A program made the translations under genes and the position numbers. Below, in pieces: positions 1 to 6,403 of a stretch of DNA of 17,989 nucleotides (position 1 is its first letter; each line of letters opens with the position of its first letter). The DNA is taken from assembly GCA_964567045.1 (NCBI GenBank), contig CAZMLE010000074.1, forward strand, positions 1-17,989, in the 5' to 3' direction. The notes below the pieces were generated by a model that worked only from the letters and a program-made list of their open reading frames with translations, did not search any database and was not told the origin of the DNA. The DNA is from JAFNGF01 sp964567045. GTDB taxonomy: Bacteria > Planctomycetota > Phycisphaerae > Sedimentisphaerales > Anaerobacaceae.

Positions 1-17
1 TCGGTCATATGGACCGA
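1..17. repeat. Short perfect inverted repeat at the window edge
   Basis: Arms TCGGTC (1-6) and GACCGA (12-17) are exact reverse complements around a 5-base centre. An A-rich stretch follows. It could be an operator or part of a terminator for a gene lying to the left. Because it touches the window edge its true extent cannot be seen. Confidence 0.35.
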
Positions 18-156
18 AACTATTTAAAAAAGCTCTGTTTTGTTGCTACAGTCTCCGTATTTTTGCTATTATAGGGCGTGAATTTCATAGGAGTGCATCA
101 GCAAAAGTGTTAAAGCGTGCAGAAATGCCGCTCATGAAATCAAATGGGAAATCTGA

Positions 157-228
157 ATTAATCAAACATTTGACCCTCCTGGTAATGTCGGGCCAGGTAA
201 TGATTGGGTCTTGATCCTGGAGGAATAA
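157..228 (+). pseudogene. C-terminal remnant of a second DUF4038-family glycosidase
   Basis: In the frame ending with TAA at 226-228 the translation is FDPPGNVGPGNDWVLILEE. It lines up with the end of the intact neighbour (TFDPPDERGANYTDTDWVLILDD), matching at FDPP, G-N and DWVLIL. The frame is closed by a TGA at 154-156, and nothing upstream in 1-156 resembles the rest of the family. It therefore looks like the last ~20 codons of a deleted or decayed tandem copy. Some eroded sequence may lie just upstream in another frame (LMKSNGKSELIK around 133-168). The assignment rests on one short match, but the intact comparison gene starts only 26 bases downstream. Confidence 0.6.
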
Positions 229-254
229 GAGCAGAATATACGGGAGTTAAATAT

Positions 255-1679
255 ATGGCGGCTCTCCTATTTCCACGGCAGATCAATGTGGCGGTCACAC
301 TATTGTTATTGCTGACAATTTCAGGCTCTAATGTCTTGGCGAAGAAAACACCTTTTGTTGTGTCGCCGAACAAAAAAAATGTCGTCTTCAGGAGTAATCC
401 GAAAGATGCCTTTGAGTTTGTGTCCGACACCGCATGGAACATGGTGCAGGAGTTGTCCCGTGACCAGATTGAGGAATACCTCGATATTCGCGTCTCCCAA
501 GGCTTCACGATGGTGCAGTTCATCGGGACCGGCCACGACTTCGGACCACAAAGGCATTACGGGTGGAGACCTTTCGACGGTGGGAACTTTTCCAAGCCAA
601 GGGTTATCAGCGGCCCTGACAACGACTGGTGGGACTATATCGAGTGGATCATTGACGAACTAAAAGAACGTAGCATGTACGCTGGATTCCTGCCCACGTG
701 GCGACAGGATTTTCACTCGGGACGTATTGCCGGTGAGGCGGAGTGTGAAGCATACGGTCGATTTCTTGGCAAGCGTTTCCGCGACCAGAACGACCGTATC
801 ATCTGGTTCATGGGCGGTGATCTGCCTACCCGAGCGTTTCCTCTTTCGTGGCATCGGGCGCTGGCCCGCGGGATTGCCAAGGGGGTCTCCGGTGGTGTCG
901 AGGATTATGACGCAGTTTTCTGCTCGTATCACGTTGCGGGACGGGGGAACACGCTTGCGTTTCCGCCGGATGAGCCGTTTATGGATTTCGATACAATTCA
1001 GTCTGGTCACTGGAACACCAAACCCTATGAATTGCAGTCTGAAGGCATGATTAAGGAGAGTCTGGCCGCTCATAACAAGCCGTGTCTGGACTTCGAGCCA
1101 ATGTATGAGTTCATTCGTGATTACGCTACGTCTGCGGTGGTTCGCCACATCATTTGGTGGAATGTGTTCGAAGGGGCGTTTGGCACATCTTACGGACATG
1201 GCGGTATATGGCATTTCGGCACATACAATCATGTCGGCGGCAGTTGGGTCTGGAAGCATCCTGACAACTACAAATCTACTGTGGCTAAACAAATTGGGGT
1301 GTTGAAAAAATTGCTATCTTGTCGTCCAGGGGCAAGCAGAATGCCCGACCTCGATCCGCTGGATCCTTCCACGCGCTTCGAACATCACAATCGTATCTAC
1401 TGTCTGCGGGATGTCGAGCGCACTTACTTGATGGTTTACACACCTAATGGTGCCAACGTTAAAATCCGTATAGATCGCTTGGCCGGCTCACGCTATCACG
1501 CCTGGTGGTATAATCCGCGTAGCGGTGATGTTATCGACTTGGGCACTTCGGCCAATACCGGAGCTTCGGTGACCTTTGATCCTCCCGATGAGCGGGGGGC
1601 AAATTACACGGATACGGATTGGGTGCTAATCCTTGACGATGCGGCTTGTAAGTACCCGAAACCTGGCGACGACGGATGA
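255..1679 (+). CDS. Secreted DUF4038 (apiosidase-like) glycoside hydrolase with C-terminal collagen-binding-like domain
   Basis: The product is 474 residues from ATG 255. That start is chosen because GGGAG at 242-246 sits 8 bases before it and because it gives a clean signal peptide (hydrophobic core about residues 10-27, ending near NVLAKK). A TTG at 204 would put 17 unlikely residues in front. The body matches the DUF4038/apiosidase-like TIM-barrel family: SDTAWNMVQELS near residue 57, YLDIRVSQGF near 75, IIWFMGGD in the middle and LDFEPMYEF further on. The GGD and EP acidic residues are the likely catalytic region of the family. The last ~95 residues (YLMVYTPNG to DWVLILDD) fit the 'putative collagen-binding domain of a collagenase' that usually follows DUF4038. 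Likely role: an exported hydrolase acting on plant or algal polysaccharide side chains. The exact substrate cannot be told from the sequence. Confidence 0.85.
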   Translation: MAALLFPRQINVAVTLLLLLTISGSNVLAKKTPFVVSPNKKNVVFRSNPKDAFEFVSDTAWNMVQELSRDQIEEYLDIRVSQGFTMVQFIGTGHDFGPQRHYGWRPFDGGNFSKPRVISGPDNDWWDYIEWIIDELKERSMYAGFLPTWRQDFHSGRIAGEAECEAYGRFLGKRFRDQNDRIIWFMGGDLPTRAFPLSWHRALARGIAKGVSGGVEDYDAVFCSYHVAGRGNTLAFPPDEPFMDFDTIQSGHWNTKPYELQSEGMIKESLAAHNKPCLDFEPMYEFIRDYATSAVVRHIIWWNVFEGAFGTSYGHGGIWHFGTYNHVGGSWVWKHPDNYKSTVAKQIGVLKKLLSCRPGASRMPDLDPLDPSTRFEHHNRIYCLRDVERTYLMVYTPNGANVKIRIDRLAGSRYHAWWYNPRSGDVIDLGTSANTGASVTFDPPDERGANYTDTDWVLILDDAACKYPKPGDDG

Positions 1680-1788
1680 AAAGTCTCGTGCATTTGCTGT
1701 TCAACACCTTGAACTCGACACACTCTCAATCAGCATGCGTATCATTTATCCACTCGTCTTGTTGATGGCCTCAAGGTTTCTCCAATTG

Positions 1789-1821
1789 AAAAAAAGGCCG
1801 AGTTAAAAGGAGTTCGGCCTT
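1789..1821 (-). terminator. Rho-independent terminator downstream of purC
   Basis: Arms AAGGCCGA (1794-1801) and TCGGCCTT (1814-1821) pair perfectly around a 12-base loop. On the minus strand the hairpin is followed by a run of seven T (plus-strand A-run 1789-1795). It lies between the converging DUF4038 gene and purC and would stop leftward transcription from purC. The plus-strand side has only a short TT tail, so stopping in that direction would be weaker. Confidence 0.8.
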
Positions 1822-1917
1822 ATTGTTAACTCTCCAGGACTGACTATTTTACCAGCCCTTTTTCCAGTTCGGCCAATCGCTGCGCGCTAACGGTCTCGGC
1901 AGTTAAGTCTCCGAAGA

Positions 1918-2820
1918 TTACGCGGTATTGACAAATTCGATTTTTTTGCCGGTGAGTCGCTGGTAGGCCTCGATGTATTTCTGGCTGGTCTTTGTCACGA
2001 TGTCCTGCGGCAGCTCTACGCCAGGGCCGGATTTGTCGAAATTTATGCTCTCGAGGTAGTTGCGAACAAATTGTTTGTCGAAACTTTCCTGGTCCCTGCC
2101 GGGGGCGTACTTGTCTGCGGGCCAAAAACGCGAAGAATCCGGCGTTAAAACCTCATCAATTAAAATAATCCTGCCGTCGATAACGCCCCACTCAAACTTC
2201 GTATCAGCCAGAATTATCCCTTTGCTCTGGGCATAGCTGCCTGCTTTTTCGAAGATTTCCATGCTCTTGTCACGTACGTAGCAGGCTCGCCGTCGACCGA
2301 TTATCTCTGCGCTTTGCCCGAAGCTAATATTCTCATCGTGCGTGCCTCTCTCTGCCTTCGTAGCTGGAGTAAATATCGGCGTCGGCAGTTTCTCACACTG
2401 CCTCAAACCAGCCGGTAACTTCTGTCCACAGACTGTGCTGCTTTTTTTGTATTCGACCCAGCCGGAGCCAGCCAGATAACCGCGCACCACACATTCAATA
2501 GGCAAAACTTGGACCTTTTTGACCAGCATGCTTCGCCCGGCTAACTGCTCAGGGTAGTTGCAGAACGGTTCCGGGAAAGTTGCCACATCATCAGTTAGTA
2601 AGTGATGCTCGACATCTTTACTTAGAAAATCGAACCAAAACCGAGAAATCTGAGTCAGAATGATTCCCTTGTAGGGTATGCCGTTAGCCATAACCACATC
2701 GAAGGCACTTATCCTGTCGGTGGCAACGATAAGCAGCTTATCGCCCAAATCGTATATGTCACGGACCTTGCCTCGCTTTGGCTCGATTGCCGCTATGTCC
2801 GTCCGCAAAATGGTCGTCAT
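1918..2820 (-). CDS. purC: Phosphoribosylaminoimidazole-succinocarboxamide synthase (SAICAR synthetase)
   Basis: This enzyme joins aspartate to CAIR using ATP in de novo purine synthesis, in the cytoplasm. The 300-residue length matches the longer PurC type (yeast Ade1-like) rather than the ~240-residue short type. Family motifs are plain: KRGKVRDIYDLGDKLLIVATDRISAFD (residues 15-41), then LPIECVVRGYLAGSGWVEY in the middle. EWGVIDGRIILIDEVLTPDSSRFW follows, with the acidic metal/ATP region, and then the DKQFVRNYLE tail. The ATG has AAAGGA 7 bases upstream. It lies 31 bases behind the HD-domain gene and is probably co-transcribed with it. No other purine gene is in the window. The gene is intact. 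Confidence 0.96.
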   Translation of the reverse strand: MTTILRTDIAAIEPKRGKVRDIYDLGDKLLIVATDRISAFDVVMANGIPYKGIILTQISRFWFDFLSKDVEHHLLTDDVATFPEPFCNYPEQLAGRSMLVKKVQVLPIECVVRGYLAGSGWVEYKKSSTVCGQKLPAGLRQCEKLPTPIFTPATKAERGTHDENISFGQSAEIIGRRRACYVRDKSMEIFEKAGSYAQSKGIILADTKFEWGVIDGRIILIDEVLTPDSSRFWPADKYAPGRDQESFDKQFVRNYLESINFDKSGPGVELPQDIVTKTSQKYIEAYQRLTGKKIEFVNTA

Positions 2821-2851
2821 AATAATTTCCTTTGCGCAAGTTGGAGTGACT

Positions 2852-3646
2852 TCATCTATCTTGGCTCAGTCTGGCCTCGACATACTCAAATATCTTTTCT
2901 CTAACCATCTCGATGTCGTGCGTCTTGGGCAAAAATTCCAGCAGCTTCTCCAGAAATCGGCGCTGCTTTATTCGTTCCAATGTCGCTGGGAAATTTACGT
3001 CATAGACCCACCCAAGCTGCACCAGCTTGGCGTCATTTAGTGTGCGCAGCTCATCATAATCTATCAGCCGGCCCTGTAGGACTCCTTCAACTACTTTAGC
3101 AGAATAGCCTGGTTCATCCGGAAACTCCAGGTCCAGCATAAATCCTTCGCCGTTATCCCTGTATTGTCTGTAATATTCCGTCACCGTGTACAACACGTCG
3201 AGCTTGTCGGCATCCCGTATCAATTTGGAAAATAGCAGCGCCTGACCATTCAAATCTCCGGGCAATTCTTTTCGCCCGTGATATTCGATCGCTCTGGCTA
3301 TCCACTGCCTTTCTGTTGGGTCCAGCTTTTCCAGCACTTTTGCCCGGCCAAGCACCTTCACGCCCAGCACACAATGGTCTGTGCTTCTGGCGTCATTATA
3401 CGTTCGATAAGTTGTGAACTGCTCGAACCGCCCTATGTCGTGAAAAAGGGCAACTACCTCAGCTACTTGCTTTTGGCTATCCGAGAGTCCGATTTCCTGG
3501 GCCAGGTATCGCATCTCGCTGCACGTCCGATGGGTGTGCTGCTCTTTCATCTTCAGGTTGGCATTTACATACTCATCATCGCCGTAAAAACCTGATACGT
3601 AGTCATCAAACCAGGCCCTGAACTTCTCTAACTGCTTTTGTTCCAC
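2852..3646 (-). CDS. HD-domain phosphohydrolase
   Basis: The product is 264 residues with a GTG start, supported by GGAAAG (minus strand, 3656-3661) 9 bases upstream. The metal-binding pattern of the HD superfamily is visible: His39 in KEQHTHRTC, His69-Asp70 in ALFHDIGRF, then STDHCVLG near residue 90 and a later Asp in LIRDADKLDVLYTVTEYY. It is probably a cytoplasmic metal-dependent phosphohydrolase acting on a nucleotide or similar phosphomonoester, but the substrate cannot be told. It is first in a likely two-gene unit with purC, which hints at nucleotide metabolism; co-location alone is weak evidence. The family is clear and the exact function is not. Confidence 0.85.
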   Translation of the reverse strand: MEQKQLEKFRAWFDDYVSGFYGDDEYVNANLKMKEQHTHRTCSEMRYLAQEIGLSDSQKQVAEVVALFHDIGRFEQFTTYRTYNDARSTDHCVLGVKVLGRAKVLEKLDPTERQWIARAIEYHGRKELPGDLNGQALLFSKLIRDADKLDVLYTVTEYYRQYRDNGEGFMLDLEFPDEPGYSAKVVEGVLQGRLIDYDELRTLNDAKLVQLGWVYDVNFPATLERIKQRRFLEKLLEFLPKTHDIEMVREKIFEYVEARLSQDR

Positions 3647-3747
3647 CAGTACAGTCTTTCCAAATAGAAGATAAAAGGATTTGCCGCTAATTTACATGAT
3701 AGCGATGAGCACCGCCACCCAGTTTTATCAAAAATTCCGGCTCGATA

Positions 3748-3776
3748 TTCAAAAATGGTTTTTGATTAGGTATAAT
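3748..3776 (+). promoter_or_regulatory. Sigma70-type promoter of the cupin gene
   Basis: A consensus -10 box TATAAT (3771-3776) lies 17 bases after TTCAAA (3748-3753), a 4/6 match to the -35 consensus. It sits in the divergent gap between the HD gene and the cupin gene and points at the cupin, about 60 bases before its start. Confidence 0.55.
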
Positions 3777-3836
3777 CTTGGCCGATCTGTTAGTAGCAAA
3801 AGAGCCATGAGGTATTGTCAAAAGGAGAACGACCGG

Positions 3837-4109
3837 ATGCCCACAGTGAAAGATGTTGTTGTTCGTAAGCCCAGCGAACAGGAGATAAAGACCTGCAAGA
3901 GCTGGCCGATCTGGAATTGCCCGGCCAGCACGTTCGATTGGGTATATACGGAAAAGGAGACTTGTCTTCTGATAGAGGGCAAAGTGACAGTTACCGACGG
4001 CAGAAATTCAGCCAGCTTCGGCCCCGGCGATCTGGTGATTTTCCCGGAAGACCTCGAGTGCACCTGGCAGGTCGCCGAGCCGGTGAAGAAATACTACAAC
4101 TTCGGATAG
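3837..4109 (+). CDS. Small cupin-domain protein (DUF861 / Cupin_3 type)
   Basis: The product is 90 residues from ATG 3837, chosen because AGGAG (3823-3827) sits 9 bases upstream. An open frame extends back to 3681, but that stretch contains the promoter and has no family match. Residues 22-88 give the Cupin_3 pattern: WPIWNCPASTFDWVY, then ETCLLIEGKVTVTDG, then FGPGDLVIFPEDLECTW and the closing KKYYNFG. This is a whole single-domain beta-barrel of the type related to EutQ and ureidoglycolate-processing cupins. Such small members often lack a proven enzyme activity and may bind a metal or small ligand. It is a single-gene unit with its own promoter and terminator. Confidence 0.85.
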   Translation: MPTVKDVVVRKPSEQEIKTCKSWPIWNCPASTFDWVYTEKETCLLIEGKVTVTDGRNSASFGPGDLVIFPEDLECTWQVAEPVKKYYNFG

Positions 4110-4123
4110 GCAAAAGCATTTAG

Positions 4124-4143
4124 CCCCCCGGTTTACTGGGGGG
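4124..4143. terminator. GC-rich hairpin between converging genes
   Basis: Six C (4124-4129) pair with six G (4138-4143) around an 8-base loop. It lies between the cupin stop and the stop of the leftward oxidoreductase. T-runs are short on both sides, so it may act as a weak bidirectional terminator or mainly protect mRNA ends. Confidence 0.5.
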
Positions 4144-4150
4144 TCATTTG

Positions 4151-5509
4151 CTAAACCTTGAACTCTTCCGGCTTGAACTCGAGCTTTTGTCCCTTTTCCG
4201 CCGCCTCGTTGACCTTCAATACGGTTGCAGCCGTCTCGTAGCCGATTTCTGCAGGGCAGTTGAGCTTTGCCTTGCCGCGGATGGCATCGAAGAAATTCTC
4301 CAGGTGCGGTTGATGGATTTTCTCATCCATTGTCACCAGTATTTTATATTTCGGAGGCTGCGGCGAAGGAACGCGAATCTCTCCGGCCGCCTCTTTATCC
4401 GCCGGCTGGTCTAATCCCTCCTCTTGCTCTATGTAACCCTTGCTGACCCATTTGGCCCACGCCGCTTCGAGCACCCACCATTCACGGAACACGGCGCAGC
4501 GTGACGCAGGTTCGGAAACCACTAACGTCCCTTCTGTGCCCATGAAACTTTCAAAATATCCCTGGCTGCTATTGGCCGATATCGTCTGATAGTACGCGCT
4601 TACTGGTCCCTGGCCGGTTTCGTACTCATATATGGCCATTACCGTGTCGTACCACTGGTGCGTTTCTTTATTGTAGTAATTGGTGCGGCCGCTGGCCATA
4701 ACCGATACAGGACGTGCATCGAGGAACCAATTGTAGACGTCAATCTGGTGCGAGCCGAGGTCTACAATCGGGCCGCCGCCGAGGCCCTTGTACCAGCGCC
4801 AGTTCCGAAATTGCTCCATAGACTCGAAACCGGATTTCTTGAGCGTCTCTTGGTCGATGTCTGTTCCTTTCGGCCAGCCCAGACCCGCATTGACTGCGCG
4901 ATTCCACTGCCCGTTGACGGCGGTAATCTGTCCCAGCAGCTTCGCTTGCTTTATGAGCTTTTCGTAGCAGAAGATATACCGGGGGTTGCTGCGGCGCTGA
5001 TGCCCGATTTGTAGAAGTCTGCCGGTTTTCTTTGCAGCCTGCACCATCCGCCTGGCGCCCTCCAGCGTATTGGACATCTCTTTCTCGCAATAGACGTGTA
5101 GACCTGCCTCCAGGCACGCAACGGTATGCTCGGCGTGCCAGAAGTCAGGTGTGGCAATTATTGCCGCATCGAGGTCTTTTTCCTTATCGAGCATTTCCCG
5201 ATAGTCGGCGTAGGTGTTGTGCTCGTGCCGATACTTTCTCAATAGACCCGACGCCCGTTTTTGATTGTGCTTTGTCCAGATGTCGCAGACCGCCTTGAAG
5301 CGCACGCCGGGTATCAAAAGGCAAGAATTCAATAAGACCCATCCCTGCGCCCCGGCGCCGATAAGGGCCACGTTTATATCATCCGTTTTTTTGCCTGCTC
5401 TGGTTTGTCCTATGACCATCGGTGAAAATACCAAGCTGGCCCCGGCGGCGGCAGCCGATTGCAGAAAATCACGCCTATCCATTACCTTTTCTATTTTTCG
5501 CCCGCTCAT
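4151..5509 (-). CDS. TAT-exported Gfo/Idh/MocA-family oxidoreductase
   Basis: The product is 452 residues from ATG 5509, with AGGG 7 bases upstream. An open frame reaches 5539, but that start lacks a ribosome site. Twin arginines (12-13) in MDRRDFLQSAAAAG followed by a hydrophobic run indicate a Tat signal, typical of planctomycete members that fold with bound cofactor before export. The Rossmann NAD(P) motif is VALIGAGAQG (47-56). The usual catalytic EKP is EKE here (142-144), in CEKEMSNTLEGARR. The C-terminal half carries GGGPIVDLGSHQIDVYNW (244-261), with Asp250, His254 and Asp257 where the family has substrate and catalytic residues. Likely role: oxidising or reducing a sugar or sugar derivative in the periplasm. 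Monocistronic as far as can be seen. Confidence 0.88.
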   Translation of the reverse strand: MSGRKIEKVMDRRDFLQSAAAAGASLVFSPMVIGQTRAGKKTDDINVALIGAGAQGWVLLNSCLLIPGVRFKAVCDIWTKHNQKRASGLLRKYRHEHNTYADYREMLDKEKDLDAAIIATPDFWHAEHTVACLEAGLHVYCEKEMSNTLEGARRMVQAAKKTGRLLQIGHQRRSNPRYIFCYEKLIKQAKLLGQITAVNGQWNRAVNAGLGWPKGTDIDQETLKKSGFESMEQFRNWRWYKGLGGGPIVDLGSHQIDVYNWFLDARPVSVMASGRTNYYNKETHQWYDTVMAIYEYETGQGPVSAYYQTISANSSQGYFESFMGTEGTLVVSEPASRCAVFREWWVLEAAWAKWVSKGYIEQEEGLDQPADKEAAGEIRVPSPQPPKYKILVTMDEKIHQPHLENFFDAIRGKAKLNCPAEIGYETAATVLKVNEAAEKGQKLEFKPEEFKV

Positions 5510-5648
5510 TGTGTGTCCCTTTCCAGCCCTTAGGGCCAAGTCTTCTCATCTATAAGGACGTTGTTGGTTGGCCTTTTGGTACAGTGGACTTTGCGCGGGT
5601 AATACTTTTTGTTGTCACACATCGAGCACGGTGGAAAACAGGTCGCGA

Positions 5649-5877
5649 CTACTGAATCCTATCCCACCACTTCTGCCATCGCTGCTTTACAGCCTCTGCT
5701 GATTCTCTCGCTGAAACGATCCGGCCCTTCGCTGTGGCCGGTGATTTTTTCCAGTGCCGAAGTCCTCTCAATAACCGGGCAGGCAATAATGATTGCATGA
5801 GCCTGGCGGTCGCTTTCGTCAGGCCCGTGATGCTGGTGATCGAGCATAAACTTGGCCAGTTCATCGTCCTTAACTAT
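5649..5877 (-). pseudogene. HEAT-like C-terminal fragment, frameshifted
   Basis: Two minus-strand frames make one sensible protein. The first runs from about 5877 and reads IVKDDELAKFMLDHQHHG, then ALEKITGHSEG. It then loses sense and stops at 5659. The other frame, joined around 5720-5732, reads RIVSARESAEAVKQRWQKWWD and stops at 5649. An 'ALEKITG … W(Q)KWWD' ending is common at the ends of planctomycete HEAT-type or repeat proteins. This suggests one gene with a one-base shift at a GGGCCGG stretch. An ATG at 5883 could start a short product. A sequencing error cannot be excluded. Confidence 0.5.
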
Positions 5878-5933
5878 GTTCATTGTTGATTGTTCATTGT
5901 TCGCCGATGAACTATGAACCATGAACTATGAAC
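5878..5933. repeat. 56-bp heptanucleotide array with inverted halves
   Basis: The block is exactly eight heptamers. On the plus strand GTTCATT, GTTGATT and GTTCATT (5878-5898) are followed by a divergent unit. Four ATGAACN-type units then run from 5907 (ATGAACT, ATGAACC, ATGAACT, ATGAAC). The two halves are imperfect inverted copies and could pair. The design resembles the short tandemly repeated heptamers known from filamentous cyanobacteria. Confidence 0.8.
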
Positions 5934-6122
5934 GCTTACCAATTCAGGCCCTTTTTGTTTGGCAGCTTTTCGCTGCACAGCCAGAGCGAGAGCTTCTTTT
6001 CCGGGGCGAAGCGAGATGTCCTTGAATTCTGCCCATTCGTACGGACCGACTTGGAAGCGAAATTCCTGCAGTTGGTCGTGCGTAAGGTCAGGAAAACTCG
6101 CTGTCGTGCGACGGAGATTTCC
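5880..6122 (-). pseudogene. Start-less reading frame with a 'PYEWAEF' module
   Basis: This minus-strand frame is open for 80 codons with no normal start. It reads SFPDLTHDQLQEFRFQ, then VGPYEWAEFKDISLRPGKEA, then ALAVQRKAAKQKGPELVS, and runs through the heptamer array to a stop at 5880. The FQ-x-x-PYEW-x-EF-x-(N/D)-(V/I)SL-x-PG pattern is one I associate with C-terminal parts of planctomycete secreted or membrane proteins, including M56-related ones. That is recollection, not a search. A TGA at 6123-6125 closes it upstream, and the adhesin-like frame ends in the same place, so the two probably belonged to one gene joined by a one-base shift near 6108-6118. Confidence 0.55.
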
Positions 6123-6403
6123 TCAGGGACTTCACAAACAACTTTCCCAACATTCGTTATAAGTTTAATGTTACCATTTATGTTACTGGCGAAAATATCA
6201 CCAACGTTGGTCTTGCCGTGTATTTTACCTTTGATGTTGTTTATTCTGATACTACCTATATCGTTGGTAACAATGATGTCTGTATCCAGTGGAACCTGAA
6301 CGTCCAAATCTACATTGATATCGTTCCACTCATCATCGTCGAGCTTTGTTACAGTTACAGTAACGGTCTTTTCGTCTTCATCTATAACTATTTTGACCGG
6401 CTC
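6119..6403 (-). pseudogene. Adhesin-like (DUF4097-type) beta-solenoid segment out of frame with the M56 gene
   Basis: In the minus frame two bases off that of the M56 gene the translation reads EPVKIVIDEDEKTVTVTVT, then VDLDVQVPLDTDIIVTNDIG, then repeated rungs ending in SIRINNIKGKIHG, TNVGDIFASNINGNI and TNVGKVVCEVPEEI. The G-x-I and N-I-N-G periodicity is that of putative auto-transporter adhesin head domains (DUF4097-like). No ATG or GTG starts it; a TTG at 6307 would cut the domain in half. The frame takes over where the protease's 30-residue repeats break off, so it is best read as the continuation of the M56 protein after a frameshift near 6403-6408. Confidence 0.65.

Noticed and set aside
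40..75. TTGCTA and TATTAT as a promoter for the DUF4038 gene
   Set aside because: The spacing is 18 and the -35 match is poor; the DUF4038 tail remnant lies between it and the gene, so the link is too weak to list.
660..1292. 210-residue minus-strand open frame
   Set aside because: It lies wholly inside the DUF4038 gene, which has clear family motifs and a signal peptide; the opposite frame shows none.
3681..3836. N-terminal extension of the cupin gene
   Set aside because: The stretch contains the TATAAT promoter and has no cupin similarity; a good ribosome site points to 3837.
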